A stretch of 64,000 nucleotides of DNA from Ignisphaera sp. (GTDB lineage Archaea; Thermoproteota; Thermoprotei_A; Sulfolobales; Ignisphaeraceae), in NCBI GenBank assembly GCA_038735125.1, contig JAVYNU010000009.1:21016-85015 (forward strand), written 5' to 3'. Position 1 is the first letter of the stretch. Every line of letters begins with the position of its first letter. The translations under genes and the position numbers were made by a program. The notes below the pieces were generated by a model that was not told where the DNA came from, did no database searches, and was given only the letters and a program-made list of their open reading frames with translations. Positions 27,714 to 36,593 of the stretch are shown in pieces.

Positions 27714-27723
27714 GTTTTATATA
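27714..27723 (+). promoter_or_regulatory. TATA box of the sugar-phosphate nucleotidyltransferase gene
   Basis: GTTTTATATA lies 60 bp before the chosen ATG at 27783. It supports moving the start downstream from the longest open frame, which would otherwise begin upstream of this promoter. Confidence 0.45.
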
Positions 27724-27782
27724 GTTATGTTAACGTTAATTATAAGAGTAGTTGTATTGTATACAATATTATAGTGGTTTTC

Positions 27783-28532
27783 ATGCAGCTGGCAACTCAG
27801 GAGAATGTCGTCGCTGTTATTTTGGCAGGTGGTGAGGGAACGAGGTTTAGGCCGTACACAGAAATTGTTCCCAAGCCGATGTTTCCCATTGGCTGTGAAG
27901 AAAAACCTCTTCTAGAGCATATAATTTGCTGGCTTCACAGGTTTGGCATAAAAGAGTTTGTTCTTCTTGTTGGATACAAGTGGAAGCAGATAAGAAACTA
28001 TTTTGGCGATGGATCTAGACATGGAGTTTCGATTAGATATAGTCTAGATGATGAGGGGCATCGTGGGACTGGAGGTGCACTCTTAAAAGCATTCAAAAAT
28101 GGTTTATTTAAGGATAACACGATTATTATTTGGTATGGAGATATAATAGCGCCTATTAACATCTACGACCTATTATCCTTTCACAGAAATAGAAAATCGG
28201 ATGTCACCATAGTTCTTGCTGACAGATATCAAGTACCTGTTGGCGTCGCCAGGGTTAGTGATGATGACAGTGTTGTGGAGTTGGTTGAAAAGCCATGGCT
28301 AAACCTATATGTTTCAATAGGTGTGATTGTGTTGGAATCTCAGATACTGAATAATGTTGAATATTCTTTGGGAAAGTCATTTGATATAATGGGTGATCTA
28401 GTGCCATGGATTATTAAGAGGGGACATAAGGTGAAGGCCTATATTCACAGAGGTGTTTGGTATGATGTTGGAAGTCTGGAGAGATATGTTAAGATAAATT
28501 ATGATGCTATAAAACAGTTTCTATGTGAGTAA
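27783..28532 (+). CDS. Sugar-phosphate nucleotidyltransferase
   Basis: A 249-residue enzyme that makes NDP-sugars from NTP and a sugar 1-phosphate. The N-terminal signature LAGGEGTRFRPYTEIVPKPM holds the nucleotide-binding loop and lysine; YGDIIAP gives the metal-binding Asp, and VELVEKPW and VWYDVGSLERY the sugar-binding segments. It lacks the left-handed beta-helix acyltransferase domain of GlmU, so it resembles short mannose-1-P guanylyltransferase- or glucose-1-P thymidylyltransferase-like enzymes; donor and sugar are undecided. Role: precursor supply for surface glycans or protein glycosylation. The ATG at 27783 is chosen because of the upstream TATA box. It is divergent from the ATP synthase operon. 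Confidence 0.85.
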   Translation: MQLATQENVVAVILAGGEGTRFRPYTEIVPKPMFPIGCEEKPLLEHIICWLHRFGIKEFVLLVGYKWKQIRNYFGDGSRHGVSIRYSLDDEGHRGTGGALLKAFKNGLFKDNTIIIWYGDIIAPINIYDLLSFHRNRKSDVTIVLADRYQVPVGVARVSDDDSVVELVEKPWLNLYVSIGVIVLESQILNNVEYSLGKSFDIMGDLVPWIIKRGHKVKAYIHRGVWYDVGSLERYVKINYDAIKQFLCE

Positions 28533-28547
28533 GACAATGAGCTTAGT

Positions 28548-29459
28548 CTAATGTCTAAGTAGAGGTGCGCAAACATCTAACCGTGGCTCTATCTCCTCAT
28601 CGCCTCTGATTATCATACCATCTTCTGAGACCTTATCATCTATGTTGGCACACATTCTAGCTTTTCTAAGCATCCTAGCTCTTTGCTGAATTGAGTCCTT
28701 GAATTGCGCTGGGCATAAATGGATTGGGATGGATATGTCGCTTTGTATTGCCTTAGCTAAGATTCTCTTAGCTGTTTCCATGCTTCCAACAACTGTTTTC
28801 CCATTCTCGGCTATCCCATACCCTCTAAACAGGATTCTATCTAGGTTAGTCTCGCTAACCTCCATCTCATTCAGGTTAATGAATTTAACACCTATGCTAT
28901 CAGCTTTTAGCACAACTCTCCAGATCTCCTCATCATTTCTGGGTATAGCTGGAATCTCTATCCCAACATCCATCGCAGTATTCTTTACAGCATATTCGAT
29001 GAGTTTCCATATGGAATCGTTAACTATGTGGAATCTTATCTCGTCAAGACCAACAATATCGAGATACTTTATAGCATTTTTTGTTGCGCCAAGACCAGAT
29101 GTATAGAGGTGTATGTGGAAGCTCTGGCCAAACACATCTTTAAGTAGCTGGATGGTCTTGACTGTTAGGTCGTATCTCTGCATAGGTTCGCCACCTGTTA
29201 TAGATGCACCTTCGGCTCTCACCATAGATGCCTCGTCAATGATTGTGGTCATTCCACAGATCTTCTCTTCGTCTACATAAAAAGCTTCTGAAGATCTTCG
29301 CTCTCTGCTAATTGGACAATAATAGCAGTCCATTCCACAAATGCCTGTTACAAATATAACTATTTTCAATCCTTTCATGCAAAGTCTGCAGCCCTTCGAG
29401 AGCTCTTTGTACCAATAGCCAATAATATCGTTTCCCTCTACTCTATATACAGAGCCCAT
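28548..29459 (-). CDS. Radical SAM protein, COG2108-like
   Basis: A 303-residue radical SAM enzyme with the cluster motif CGMDCYYC (CX3CX2C, ~residues 41-48), a CRLCMKG motif upstream (~24-30) and ITGGEPMQRYD, the SAM-binding GGEP. Two further Cys-containing stretches near the C terminus (HLCPAQFKD, RMCANIDD, VCAPLL) could hold a second cluster. It resembles archaeal proteins related to pyruvate formate-lyase activating enzyme (COG2108), whose substrate is unknown. Its start overlaps the stop of the upstream nucleotidyltransferase gene by 17 bp, so the two are probably functionally linked. Confidence 0.8.
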   Translation of the reverse strand: MGSVYRVEGNDIIGYWYKELSKGCRLCMKGLKIVIFVTGICGMDCYYCPISRERRSSEAFYVDEEKICGMTTIIDEASMVRAEGASITGGEPMQRYDLTVKTIQLLKDVFGQSFHIHLYTSGLGATKNAIKYLDIVGLDEIRFHIVNDSIWKLIEYAVKNTAMDVGIEIPAIPRNDEEIWRVVLKADSIGVKFINLNEMEVSETNLDRILFRGYGIAENGKTVVGSMETAKRILAKAIQSDISIPIHLCPAQFKDSIQQRARMLRKARMCANIDDKVSEDGMIIRGDEEIEPRLDVCAPLLRH

Positions 29460-30174
29460 AGTCTCTTACCCTATCTCTAAATAGACTATTTTCTCTACAG
29501 AGAAACTCTATATAGGCTTCTGTATCTGTGTTAATCGGCACCTCATACTCGATGAAAAGACCTGTATGACCCTCTCTAACCCTCTTTGTCAACGCCTCTA
29601 CTCTATCAAGAACAACCTCTATAGACACCCTCAATTTTTTCGCGACATAGCCTTCATTACCAACAACAGGGGTCTCTACATGACCATCTTCAACAGGCTC
29701 TATAAGCATGAGCCTCTTATCAACACCTACCACTCTAACATCTCTCAAAAGATCATTGTACTCGACCATTCCACTAAATTTGTAAAACTCCACCTCAATT
29801 GGAAACAACTCTGCCAGCGGATCTGAAATGATAAGCTCTTCGAATGGGTCAAGATAGATGTATAGCTTGGGTGTGTGGATTGGCGTTGGCATAACAATTT
29901 TCTTGCTGTATATGCTGTAGCCTTGTCTCTCAATACACAGTTCTAGCAGACTGGGTGAATAAGGTCTAAGCAAAGCAACATCAACATCGCTGCGCTCGTT
30001 AACATCTCCTCTAGCAACGCTACCATGAACAATAGGGTTTATTATTCCACAGGAGGAAAGGGTCTCTAGCATTTTTATTGCTGAGGATCTCTTCTTCCTA
30101 AGAATATTCCACCTACTCTCATCATATACAACCCTTCTCCTATAACCATAAGACATTTCATTAGACCACAACAA
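29443..30174 (-). CDS. Predicted nucleotidyltransferase, COG1665-like
   Basis: A 243-residue protein with a pol-beta-type nucleotidyltransferase core: VHGSVARGDVNERSDVDVALL (~45-65; GS followed by DVD metal ligands). The third acidic ligand may lie near VEFYKF (~128). The C-terminal half (VAKKLRVSIEVVLDRVEALTKRVREG) is helical and may be a winged-helix or substrate domain. Family members add nucleotides to RNA, protein or small molecules; this archaeal type is uncharacterised. First gene of a two-gene operon with the radical SAM gene. Confidence 0.75.
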   Translation of the reverse strand: MLWSNEMSYGYRRRVVYDESRWNILRKKRSSAIKMLETLSSCGIINPIVHGSVARGDVNERSDVDVALLRPYSPSLLELCIERQGYSIYSKKIVMPTPIHTPKLYIYLDPFEELIISDPLAELFPIEVEFYKFSGMVEYNDLLRDVRVVGVDKRLMLIEPVEDGHVETPVVGNEGYVAKKLRVSIEVVLDRVEALTKRVREGHTGLFIEYEVPINTDTEAYIEFLCRENSLFRDRVRDYGLCI

Positions 30175-30284
30175 CGTTTAATTGTATTCGACACAATATT
30201 TAATGTGTGTAACAAGCTAATTAATGTTTAAAACTAGGGAGAATTTATATCTAACCATTGTTGAAGCAACTTGAGGGGCATCAA

Positions 30285-31484
30285 TTGGAAGCAATACTGT
30301 ATATAATGCTGGCATGGATAATAATCTTCACTATCTTACCCATTTTCTTTGGGGATAAAGAGGTTAGACTAGCGTCGGCAAAAGCCAAGCTTGTTCTCGG
30401 AGGCTTTTTGCTTTACATCGGAAAAGAAGTTAAGTCGAGCAAAAAGATGTCAGTCATAAAACCAATAAGAATTGCTGTAATTTTATCGATGCTTGTAGGC
30501 ATGGCTCTATTCTATATATTTTTTGTCCCAATATTTATTGGAATGATTAGAGACTTTATCATGTTTTCAGCAGGAGTCTCAAACAATCCTCCACAACCTG
30601 TTGCAGTTCCTGTCCCAATATTATTCACATTCACATCAATACTAAAATACCTAGTGGTATCTATAGCAATTGGGGCTGCATTCCACGAGCTTGCTCATGC
30701 AATTACTGCTCTGAGAGAAGGTGTCGATATTAGGAGCTGGGGAATTGGAATAGCCTTTTTAATACCGTTGGCTTTCGTTGAACTAGACGACGACTCCTTT
30801 AAGAGCGCATCGTCGTTGACAAAAGCGTTGATAGCCTCGGCAGGCCCGCTAGCAAATGCCATAATAGCTTTGATGGGCATAGCATTAATAGCATTATTGC
30901 CATTTACCGGCATCTCATTTTCTCAAGCTGTTACTGTTACATCAATTGATTGTAGTATATGTAGCAATGTGGTGTGTCCAGCAGAAAAAATTGGTCTTAG
31001 AGGAGGTGATATACTCTACTCTATTAATGGCTCATTAATAAGAAGTGTCGATGATGTTGGCAATGTTCTAAAGAGGCTTAAGGTCGGAGAGAATGTAACA
31101 TTTACTATATGTAGAAATGGCATCTGCAAAAATGTTTCAGCGGTTATAGATACATATAACAAGAAGCTTGGCAATAATACACCATGTATAGGCGTGTCAA
31201 TGGAGAATAACTTGGTGGTGCTGAAAGGTGGAGCTCCCTATAACAATCCAATGCTAGTTGATATTCTAAATTACATTAATTTTGTGGTAATGGTTAATCT
31301 AAGCCTCTATGTGTTCAATGCAATACCACTTTTCATTACAGATGGCTCTGTGTTTCTATCATCCATCATACCGAATACAACTATGCTAAGGATTGTTGTG
31401 GACAAGAGGCTTCTAGACATTGTAAATATCATTGTGATTGCCATTGCAGCTGGAATATCAACTTACATTCTGTTAAGTGGTTGA
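30285..31484 (+). CDS. M50-type membrane metalloprotease with PDZ domain
   Basis: Site-2-protease-like intramembrane protease, about 399 residues. The zinc motif FHELAHA (HExxH) is followed by a PDZ domain (~GLRGGDILYSINGSLI to FTICRNG), and the second metal motif FNAIPLFITDGSVF (N-x-x-P-x4-DG) lies near the C terminus. About six hydrophobic segments are visible. Such proteases cut membrane-bound regulators or signal peptides. The start is TTG 30285, because GAGGGG lies 6 bp before it; a TTG at 30258 has no such site. The stop overlaps the N-acetyltransferase start. Confidence 0.88.
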   Translation: MEAILYIMLAWIIIFTILPIFFGDKEVRLASAKAKLVLGGFLLYIGKEVKSSKKMSVIKPIRIAVILSMLVGMALFYIFFVPIFIGMIRDFIMFSAGVSNNPPQPVAVPVPILFTFTSILKYLVVSIAIGAAFHELAHAITALREGVDIRSWGIGIAFLIPLAFVELDDDSFKSASSLTKALIASAGPLANAIIALMGIALIALLPFTGISFSQAVTVTSIDCSICSNVVCPAEKIGLRGGDILYSINGSLIRSVDDVGNVLKRLKVGENVTFTICRNGICKNVSAVIDTYNKKLGNNTPCIGVSMENNLVVLKGGAPYNNPMLVDILNYINFVVMVNLSLYVFNAIPLFITDGSVFLSSIIPNTTMLRIVVDKRLLDIVNIIVIAIAAGISTYILLSG

Positions 31485-31936
31485 TAATGATAGTGATTAG
31501 AAGGGCTGAGAGGAATGATATAGAAAGCATTTACGAATTAGAGAAAAAATGTTTTAAAGATCCATATCCAGAAATTGTTCTAAGAATGCTCTATGAGCTT
31601 TATCCAGAGCTGTTTTTTGTAGCTGAAGAGAACGATACAAAAACTATAGTAGGGTATGTATCAGGTATGATAAGAATTGATGGGTTTGGTCACATAGTCT
31701 CGATATGCGTTGACCAGAGATATAGGGGGAGAGGTATTGGAAGGAAATTGATGGAAACAATAGAGAATGCTATGCGTACATTATTCAGCGTATGCAGATA
31801 TCGGCTAGAGGTTAGGGTCAGCAACACAAATGCAATAAATCTTTATAAATCTCTTGGATATAGAATAGAAGCAATCTTGAAGAAGTATTATCTTGATGGC
31901 GAGGATGGTTATCTAATGATAAAAAACTCTTGCTAG
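31481..31936 (+). CDS. N-terminal acetyltransferase (RimI/Ard1-like GNAT), copy 1
   Basis: A 151-residue GNAT protein. The acetyl-CoA-binding pattern is VDQRYRGRGIGRKLME (R/Q-x-x-G-x-G/A), followed by LEVRVSNTNAINLYKSLGY and the archaeal Ard1 tail YYLDGEDGYLMIK. Such enzymes acetylate protein N termini (Ser/Ala/Met). It starts inside the stop region of the M50 protease gene (TTG 31481; ATG 31487 is the likelier start). A second copy with the same tail lies at 61282, so the two may divide substrates. Confidence 0.88.
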   Translation: MIMIVIRRAERNDIESIYELEKKCFKDPYPEIVLRMLYELYPELFFVAEENDTKTIVGYVSGMIRIDGFGHIVSICVDQRYRGRGIGRKLMETIENAMRTLFSVCRYRLEVRVSNTNAINLYKSLGYRIEAILKKYYLDGEDGYLMIKNSC

Positions 31937-31990
31937 GAAACGGACATTTGACATAATCATCTCTATAAAGCTACGGTCATCTACACAAAA

Positions 31991-32000
31991 CTTAAAATAT
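31991..32000 (+). promoter_or_regulatory. TATA box of the iron alcohol dehydrogenase gene
   Basis: CTTAAAATAT, 36 bp before the ATG at 32036. With archaeal spacing, transcription would begin about 10 bases before the start codon. Confidence 0.4.
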
Positions 32001-32035
32001 GTTTTCGGTAATCTTTGATTTAAGGCGATATATAT

Positions 32036-33181
32036 ATGGTTTTTACACTGAGATATGCCTCAACAACACTGCATTTCGGGGTTAATGCGTTAGAAAATGC
32101 AAAAGATTTTATATCTAAACATGAGAAAGTTGTTATAGCAGCTGGAAAAACATCAGCGAGAGTCAGCGGAGCTCTGGGGGATGTTGAAAAGATTTTGAAG
32201 GAATTTGGGACAAACTATGTGATCTACGACAATATATCTGCAAATCCGTGGGCGAGCCAGGTGGAGGAACTAGCGAAGATGATATGGAACGAGGGTGCAG
32301 ATCTCGTTATAGCAATTGGCGGAGGCAGCCCTATCGATGCAGCAAAGATGGCATCTGTAATAGCGTTGAGTGGTGGAAGTGTTAAGGAGTATGCGGAAGG
32401 TGTTAGAAAGCCCAAGAGAAGTGTTCCACTTCTTGCGATAAACCTTACTCACGGTACTGGAACAGAAATTGATAGATATGCTGTGATCACTCTTGACGAT
32501 ACTAAGGAGAAACATGGGCTAAGCCCCAAGTACCCAGAGGTTTCTATAGACGATCCTCGATATACACTCACACTTGATAAGAGACAAACAATGTACACAG
32601 CGCTAGATGCATTTTACCATGTTTACGAATCTGCAACCTCAAAAGTTAGGAGCCTGCTCATAGAAACTCTTGCAAAAGAGGCTACAATGCTAATATCAGA
32701 AAATCTTCCAAAGCTTGTTAACGATTTAAGAAATATTGAGTTGAGAGAGAAGCTGTTGTATGCCTCAATGATAGCTGGAATAGCGATAGACTCTGGATCA
32801 ACACATATAATACATGCAATCGAACATGCTCTCAGCGGTTTACAGCCAAAATTAGCACATGCTTGCGGCCTTGCATTACTTGGGCCTAGATCAGCTTTCT
32901 ACACACATAAAGCGGTTCCAGAGTACTCTGCTATCATACTGAAAATCCTAGATCCAACAATAAAGCCGATAGCTGAAGATGCTGAAAAGGCTCAAAAAGC
33001 TATCGAGAGATTCCAGCAAGGGATAGGATTCAATGAGAGGCTAAGTGACTACGGTTTTACAGAGAGAGATATAGAGAAGATAATTGAATATACATTAACA
33101 AGACTCAACTATATGCATAACAACTCTCCATTTCCGCTAACAGCCGATATAATAAAAGACATAATGAAATCAGCCCTATAA
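32036..33181 (+). CDS. Iron-containing alcohol dehydrogenase
   Basis: A 381-residue group III alcohol dehydrogenase. The NAD(P)-binding AIGGGSPIDAAK is near residue 94 and the metal ligands are visible as Asp191, His195 (DAFYH), His264 (AIEHALSG) and His275 (LAHACG). It converts aldehydes or ketones and alcohols with NAD(P)H, probably as part of fermentative redox balance. Monocistronic, with its own TATA box; the next gene starts 105 bp downstream. Confidence 0.92.
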   Translation: MVFTLRYASTTLHFGVNALENAKDFISKHEKVVIAAGKTSARVSGALGDVEKILKEFGTNYVIYDNISANPWASQVEELAKMIWNEGADLVIAIGGGSPIDAAKMASVIALSGGSVKEYAEGVRKPKRSVPLLAINLTHGTGTEIDRYAVITLDDTKEKHGLSPKYPEVSIDDPRYTLTLDKRQTMYTALDAFYHVYESATSKVRSLLIETLAKEATMLISENLPKLVNDLRNIELREKLLYASMIAGIAIDSGSTHIIHAIEHALSGLQPKLAHACGLALLGPRSAFYTHKAVPEYSAIILKILDPTIKPIAEDAEKAQKAIERFQQGIGFNERLSDYGFTERDIEKIIEYTLTRLNYMHNNSPFPLTADIIKDIMKSAL

Positions 33182-33286
33182 CTATTTTTAACTCAAACAC
33201 TGTTTTATTTTCTTAGAAAAATCAGCTAAACATATTAATCTAATAGTGTTTTTAATCAGAGGATGATTCAATAGATGTGTTGATAT

Positions 33287-34423
33287 ATGCCCAAGGAGGC
33301 TATGCTTTATAGGGTTATTGATTCCTCAAAAAAGATTGTAGAGTGCACAGCTTGTCCAAGAAGATGCAAGTTGAGGGATGGCCAGTATGGATTTTGTGGC
33401 ATTAGATGGAATTTTGATGGAAAGCTTTACCTGGCATCTCATGGCCTTGCTATAGCTGTTGCTATCGACCCTATAGAGAAAAAACCACTTTACCATTTCA
33501 ATCCAGGTTCAATGGTGTTCTCCCTATCCACAACAGGGTGTAGCTGGGCTTGCAGTTTTTGTCAAAACTGGGATATTAGTCAGAGAAGAGTTATAGCTGG
33601 TTGGAGGCTTCCACCAGAGCTTGCAGTTGAGCTGGCCCTTAGCTATGGTGCCCAGGGTATTACCTATACATACAATGAACCTGTAGTCTTCATAGAGTAC
33701 GCCTATGACATAGGAATCTTGGCTAAGAAGCAAGGACTGTTTAACACTATGGTGACAAATGGTTATATGACTGATAATACTATAGACCTAGTCTCAAGGT
33801 TTATTGATGCTACAACAGTCGATTTAAAGGGTAATGGCGATAAAGAATTTGCAAGAAAGTTTAGCCTCGTTCCTGATATAGAGTCTGTTTTCAATGCTAT
33901 GGCTGAGCTAAAGAGAAAGGGAGTATTCATAGAGGTCACAGATCTTGTTGTACCAAAATATGGAGACAATATTGAAATGGCTAAAAAATTGGCTAGATGG
34001 ATTGTAGAGAACCTTGGCCCTGAAACCCCTGTACATTTCCTCAGGTTCCATCCAGATTACAAGCTTTTGGACGTGCCATCCACACCTCTTACAACACTCG
34101 AGAGACACGCTCAAGTAGCAAAAGATGAGGGTCTGAAATATATTTATCTAGGCAATGTGCCAGGGCACAAACTGGAAAGCACTTATTGTCCAAATTGTGG
34201 AAGGATGTTGATAAGAAGATTTGGTTTCGATATTTTAGAGGTTAATCTGACACAGGATATGAGGTGTCCATTTTGTGGATATAAAATCAATGTAACTGGG
34301 AAGGTGCATCCAACCTATAAACTGGATAGATTTGTTTATATACCACTTGAAAACTTTACAGAGTTTGTACATGTCAAACATGATCAGGTTAGAAAGTTTG
34401 TGCTAGAGAATGCATCAAAATAA
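33287..34423 (+). CDS. amrS: AmmeMemoRadiSam-type radical SAM enzyme AmrS
   Basis: A 378-residue radical SAM protein resembling pyruvate formate-lyase activating enzymes. An N-terminal Cys set CTACPRRCKLRDGQYGFCG (~20-38) precedes the radical SAM motif CSWACSFC (CX3CX2C, ~84-91). The C-terminal part has two rubredoxin-like knuckles, CPNCGR and CPFCGY. This matches AmrS of the AmmeMemoRadiSam group, whose partners (AMMECR1, Memo) are not in the window. The product is unknown. An AAGGAGG lies just after the ATG at 33287, close to an in-frame ATG at 33302, so the true start could be the later one. Confidence 0.88.
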   Translation: MPKEAMLYRVIDSSKKIVECTACPRRCKLRDGQYGFCGIRWNFDGKLYLASHGLAIAVAIDPIEKKPLYHFNPGSMVFSLSTTGCSWACSFCQNWDISQRRVIAGWRLPPELAVELALSYGAQGITYTYNEPVVFIEYAYDIGILAKKQGLFNTMVTNGYMTDNTIDLVSRFIDATTVDLKGNGDKEFARKFSLVPDIESVFNAMAELKRKGVFIEVTDLVVPKYGDNIEMAKKLARWIVENLGPETPVHFLRFHPDYKLLDVPSTPLTTLERHAQVAKDEGLKYIYLGNVPGHKLESTYCPNCGRMLIRRFGFDILEVNLTQDMRCPFCGYKINVTGKVHPTYKLDRFVYIPLENFTEFVHVKHDQVRKFVLENASK

Positions 34424-34448
34424 GGTACATGGTTGAAAGGGGAAAGTA

Positions 34449-35216
34449 GTGCATATGATTGGCCAAGAAGAGCTATCCATACCTTTTGTAGATTCTCATA
34501 TACATTTGCATGAATATGATAAAGATGTTGAAGATCTTTGTAAAGACAGCTACGTATTCCTGGCCGTTTCAGATGATATGGGAAGCAGTGTGAAAACCAT
34601 AGAGGTTGCAAGAAGATGCCAAAATGTTGTTCCAGCTATAGGTTACCATCCATGGAATATAAAAAATTTTGCAAACGTTGATATGGAGTTCTTTGAGGAT
34701 ATAGCAAAGAAAAACAATGTTAGATTCTTTGGCGAAATAGGTTTAGACAAAAGATTTGTTTTCAACACATTTGATATACAATATCAGTTATTCATAAGAT
34801 TTGTTGATATTGCTCAAAGAAATAACATGGGTTTGTCTATCCATGCACCAGATGCATGGAGAGAGGCCCTAGAGGTTGTAAAGAAAAGCAATATAAAGGT
34901 GGCTATATTCCACTGGTATACAGGTCCAATAGAGCTTCTAAAGGAGATTGTTGATAATGGTTATTACATAGGAATTAATGTAGCAGCAAAGATACAGAAG
35001 AAACATCTAGATATAATAAGAAATGTACCATTAGAGAATATTGTGACGGAGTCTGATGGACCATATAGATACAGAGGACTGCTACTAGGGCCTAACATGA
35101 TACCTGAGCTTATCTCTATTATTGCTAGTATTAAGAATATTGATGCAGAGATTGTCAAGGAGGTTATATGGAAAAATTTTCGTAGAATTTTAAGAGAGGT
35201 AGGAATACCAATATGA
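34449..35216 (+). CDS. TatD-family metal-dependent hydrolase
   Basis: A 255-residue amidohydrolase-fold protein. Metal ligands appear as FVDSHIHLHEYD (H-x-H), FFGEIGLDKR (Glu), LSIHAPDAW, VAIFHWYTG (His) and VTESDGPYRY (Asp), the TatD order. Family members act as Mg-dependent DNases or other phospho/amidohydrolases. It begins 25 bp after amrS and is likely co-transcribed. A run of seven T follows the stop. An alternative ATG is two codons downstream. Confidence 0.85.
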   Translation: MHMIGQEELSIPFVDSHIHLHEYDKDVEDLCKDSYVFLAVSDDMGSSVKTIEVARRCQNVVPAIGYHPWNIKNFANVDMEFFEDIAKKNNVRFFGEIGLDKRFVFNTFDIQYQLFIRFVDIAQRNNMGLSIHAPDAWREALEVVKKSNIKVAIFHWYTGPIELLKEIVDNGYYIGINVAAKIQKKHLDIIRNVPLENIVTESDGPYRYRGLLLGPNMIPELISIIASIKNIDAEIVKEVIWKNFRRILREVGIPI

Positions 35217-35219
35217 TAG

Positions 35220-35226
35220 TTTTTTT
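35220..35226 (+). terminator. T-tract terminator after the tatD-like gene
   Basis: Seven consecutive T residues 3 bp after the stop codon, the usual archaeal termination signal. No stem is needed and none is seen. Confidence 0.45.
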
Positions 35227-35296
35227 AAAGTTTACAAGAATTCAAAATTAATGCAAGCTTCGTTCGTCACTAATTGCTATAAAGATATTTAAATTT

Positions 35297-35959
35297 ATGG
35301 CTACTAATACAACATATTGTGGGTGTTCAAATATAAAAGCCCTTCATGATTATGCACAAAGAATATTGTCTCTCTCCTTACCATCGAATTATCCTGAGGT
35401 AGATATTGTTAGATTGGTAAACTACAGAACTTTTGAAAATTGTATAAAGAATGAGATTAGATGTGCAATAATATCTCTAATGGCGCGAGGCATTACTACG
35501 GCAGCTGAAATAGCCTCTTCGCTTGGTATTTCAAGAACAGCGATATACAGACATTTAAATACTCTCAAAAGAAATGGCCTAATTGTATATAGAGATGGCC
35601 GTTTTTATGTTGCTGCACGATTATTTTTAGTTTATGATGTCGACATTGATGAGAAAGGGTCTATTAGAATGATAATATTTCCTAATAAGGGGGGGTTTGT
35701 CGATGAAACTATAGGATTTGCATTTGTCAAGGGGGAGTACTGCAGATGTGATGTGTGCATTGCAAGAGAAAAATGCTTGACAGCTGTTAAGAATCTTGCT
35801 AAGAAGCTTGATGTAAAGATAAGATCTGAGAATCCGCTTGATGGATTCAGAGAAGTGGTTGAGGAAATAACGAGGAGAGATCTTGTTAAAATACTTCGGG
35901 AAGGTTTTTTGATAGTGAAGCTGCCTGAGGAAATAGGTGAAGAGGTTTCTGAAGAGTAG
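35297..35959 (+). CDS. Cysteine-rich HTH transcriptional regulator
   Basis: A 220-residue regulator with a winged helix at ~55-110 (ITTAAEIASSLGISRTAIYRHLNTLKRNGLIVYRDG), ArsR/IclR-like. A later segment has YCRCDVCIAREKC (~149-161; C-x-C-x2-C-x5-C), and the N terminus has YCGCS, so a zinc or Fe-S site is likely and could sense redox state or metal. The last ~50 residues are a helical, acidic domain. It stands between tatD and an ASCH protein; the target genes are unknown. Confidence 0.75.
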   Translation: MATNTTYCGCSNIKALHDYAQRILSLSLPSNYPEVDIVRLVNYRTFENCIKNEIRCAIISLMARGITTAAEIASSLGISRTAIYRHLNTLKRNGLIVYRDGRFYVAARLFLVYDVDIDEKGSIRMIIFPNKGGFVDETIGFAFVKGEYCRCDVCIAREKCLTAVKNLAKKLDVKIRSENPLDGFREVVEEITRRDLVKILREGFLIVKLPEEIGEEVSEE

Positions 35960-35988
35960 ATGTTTGAAGTGTAATAATGTGAATAGAG

Positions 35989-36306
35989 ATGAAGAAACTT
36001 GTCTTTAAACTCGATTACGCTGGGAAAATACTTTCAGGAGAGAAGAGAACAACAATAAGATTATCAACCGATCTGAAAGAAAACGAAATTGTAGAAATTT
36101 ATGTTGGTCATGTAAGAATAGGAAAAGCCATTGTTAAGAAGGTTCAGAAGAAAAAACTAAGTGAGCTCTCAGATGCTGAAATAAAAGCTGATGGCTTCAA
36201 CACTAGGGAAGAACTACTAAAGGCCCTTGCAAAAATATATGGCAGCAAAAGAGTTCATTCGGACCCAACAGTCTATATCATAGAATTTCAACTAATGGAA
36301 TTGTAA
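35989..36306 (+). CDS. ASCH-domain (PUA-like) protein
   Basis: A 105-residue protein with the ASCH fold: FKLDYAGKILSGEKRTTIRLS gives the characteristic G-x-K-x-x-x-x-R-x cleft, then beta strands IVEIYVGHVRIGKAIVKKVQ and the C-terminal VYIIEFQ. ASCH proteins bind RNA or nucleosides, and some are hydrolases or ribonucleases. It is 29 bp after the Cys-rich regulator and 64 bp before tRNA-Leu. Function not assigned. Confidence 0.78.
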   Translation: MKKLVFKLDYAGKILSGEKRTTIRLSTDLKENEIVEIYVGHVRIGKAIVKKVQKKKLSELSDAEIKADGFNTREELLKALAKIYGSKRVHSDPTVYIIEFQLMEL

Positions 36307-36370
36307 AACTTATGCAATATACAACAAAAATTATTAACCTCAAACACAGTTAAAAATAAGTGAAAATTGT

Positions 36371-36458
36371 GCGGGGGTGCCCGAGCCAGGTCAAAGGGGT
36401 CGGGCTTAGGCCCCGATGGCGTAGGCCTGCGTGGGTTCGAATCCCACCCCCCGCACCA
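36371..36458 (+). tRNA. tRNA-Leu (anticodon UAG)
   Basis: 88-bp type II tRNA gene. Acceptor GCGGGGG pairs with CCCCCGC; anticodon stem TCGGG/CCCGA encloses loop CTTAGGC, giving anticodon TAG (reads CUA/CUN). A long variable arm and T arm GTGGG-TTCGAAT-CCCAC follow. The discriminator is A and CCA is encoded. No intron. It differs from the tRNA-Leu(CAG) gene at 63317 at only three positions. Confidence 0.96.
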
Positions 36459-36593
36459 ACAAACCTTATCTCTATTGATGCACACGCCCTACAATATCTC
36501 TACTTTGTGTAATGTCTATAGATAAACAGTTAAATCCATTAATCGAGAACTCTTTTTGGTTAAGAATAGCATCAAGTCTGTTTTTCATAATGT

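Noticed and set aside
36288..36485. Apparent 65-residue protein on the minus strand
   Set aside because: It is the antisense reading of tRNA-Leu(UAG). The Gly-Trp-Asp-Asn-Pro-Arg string is produced by the tRNA complement, a known false-gene pattern.
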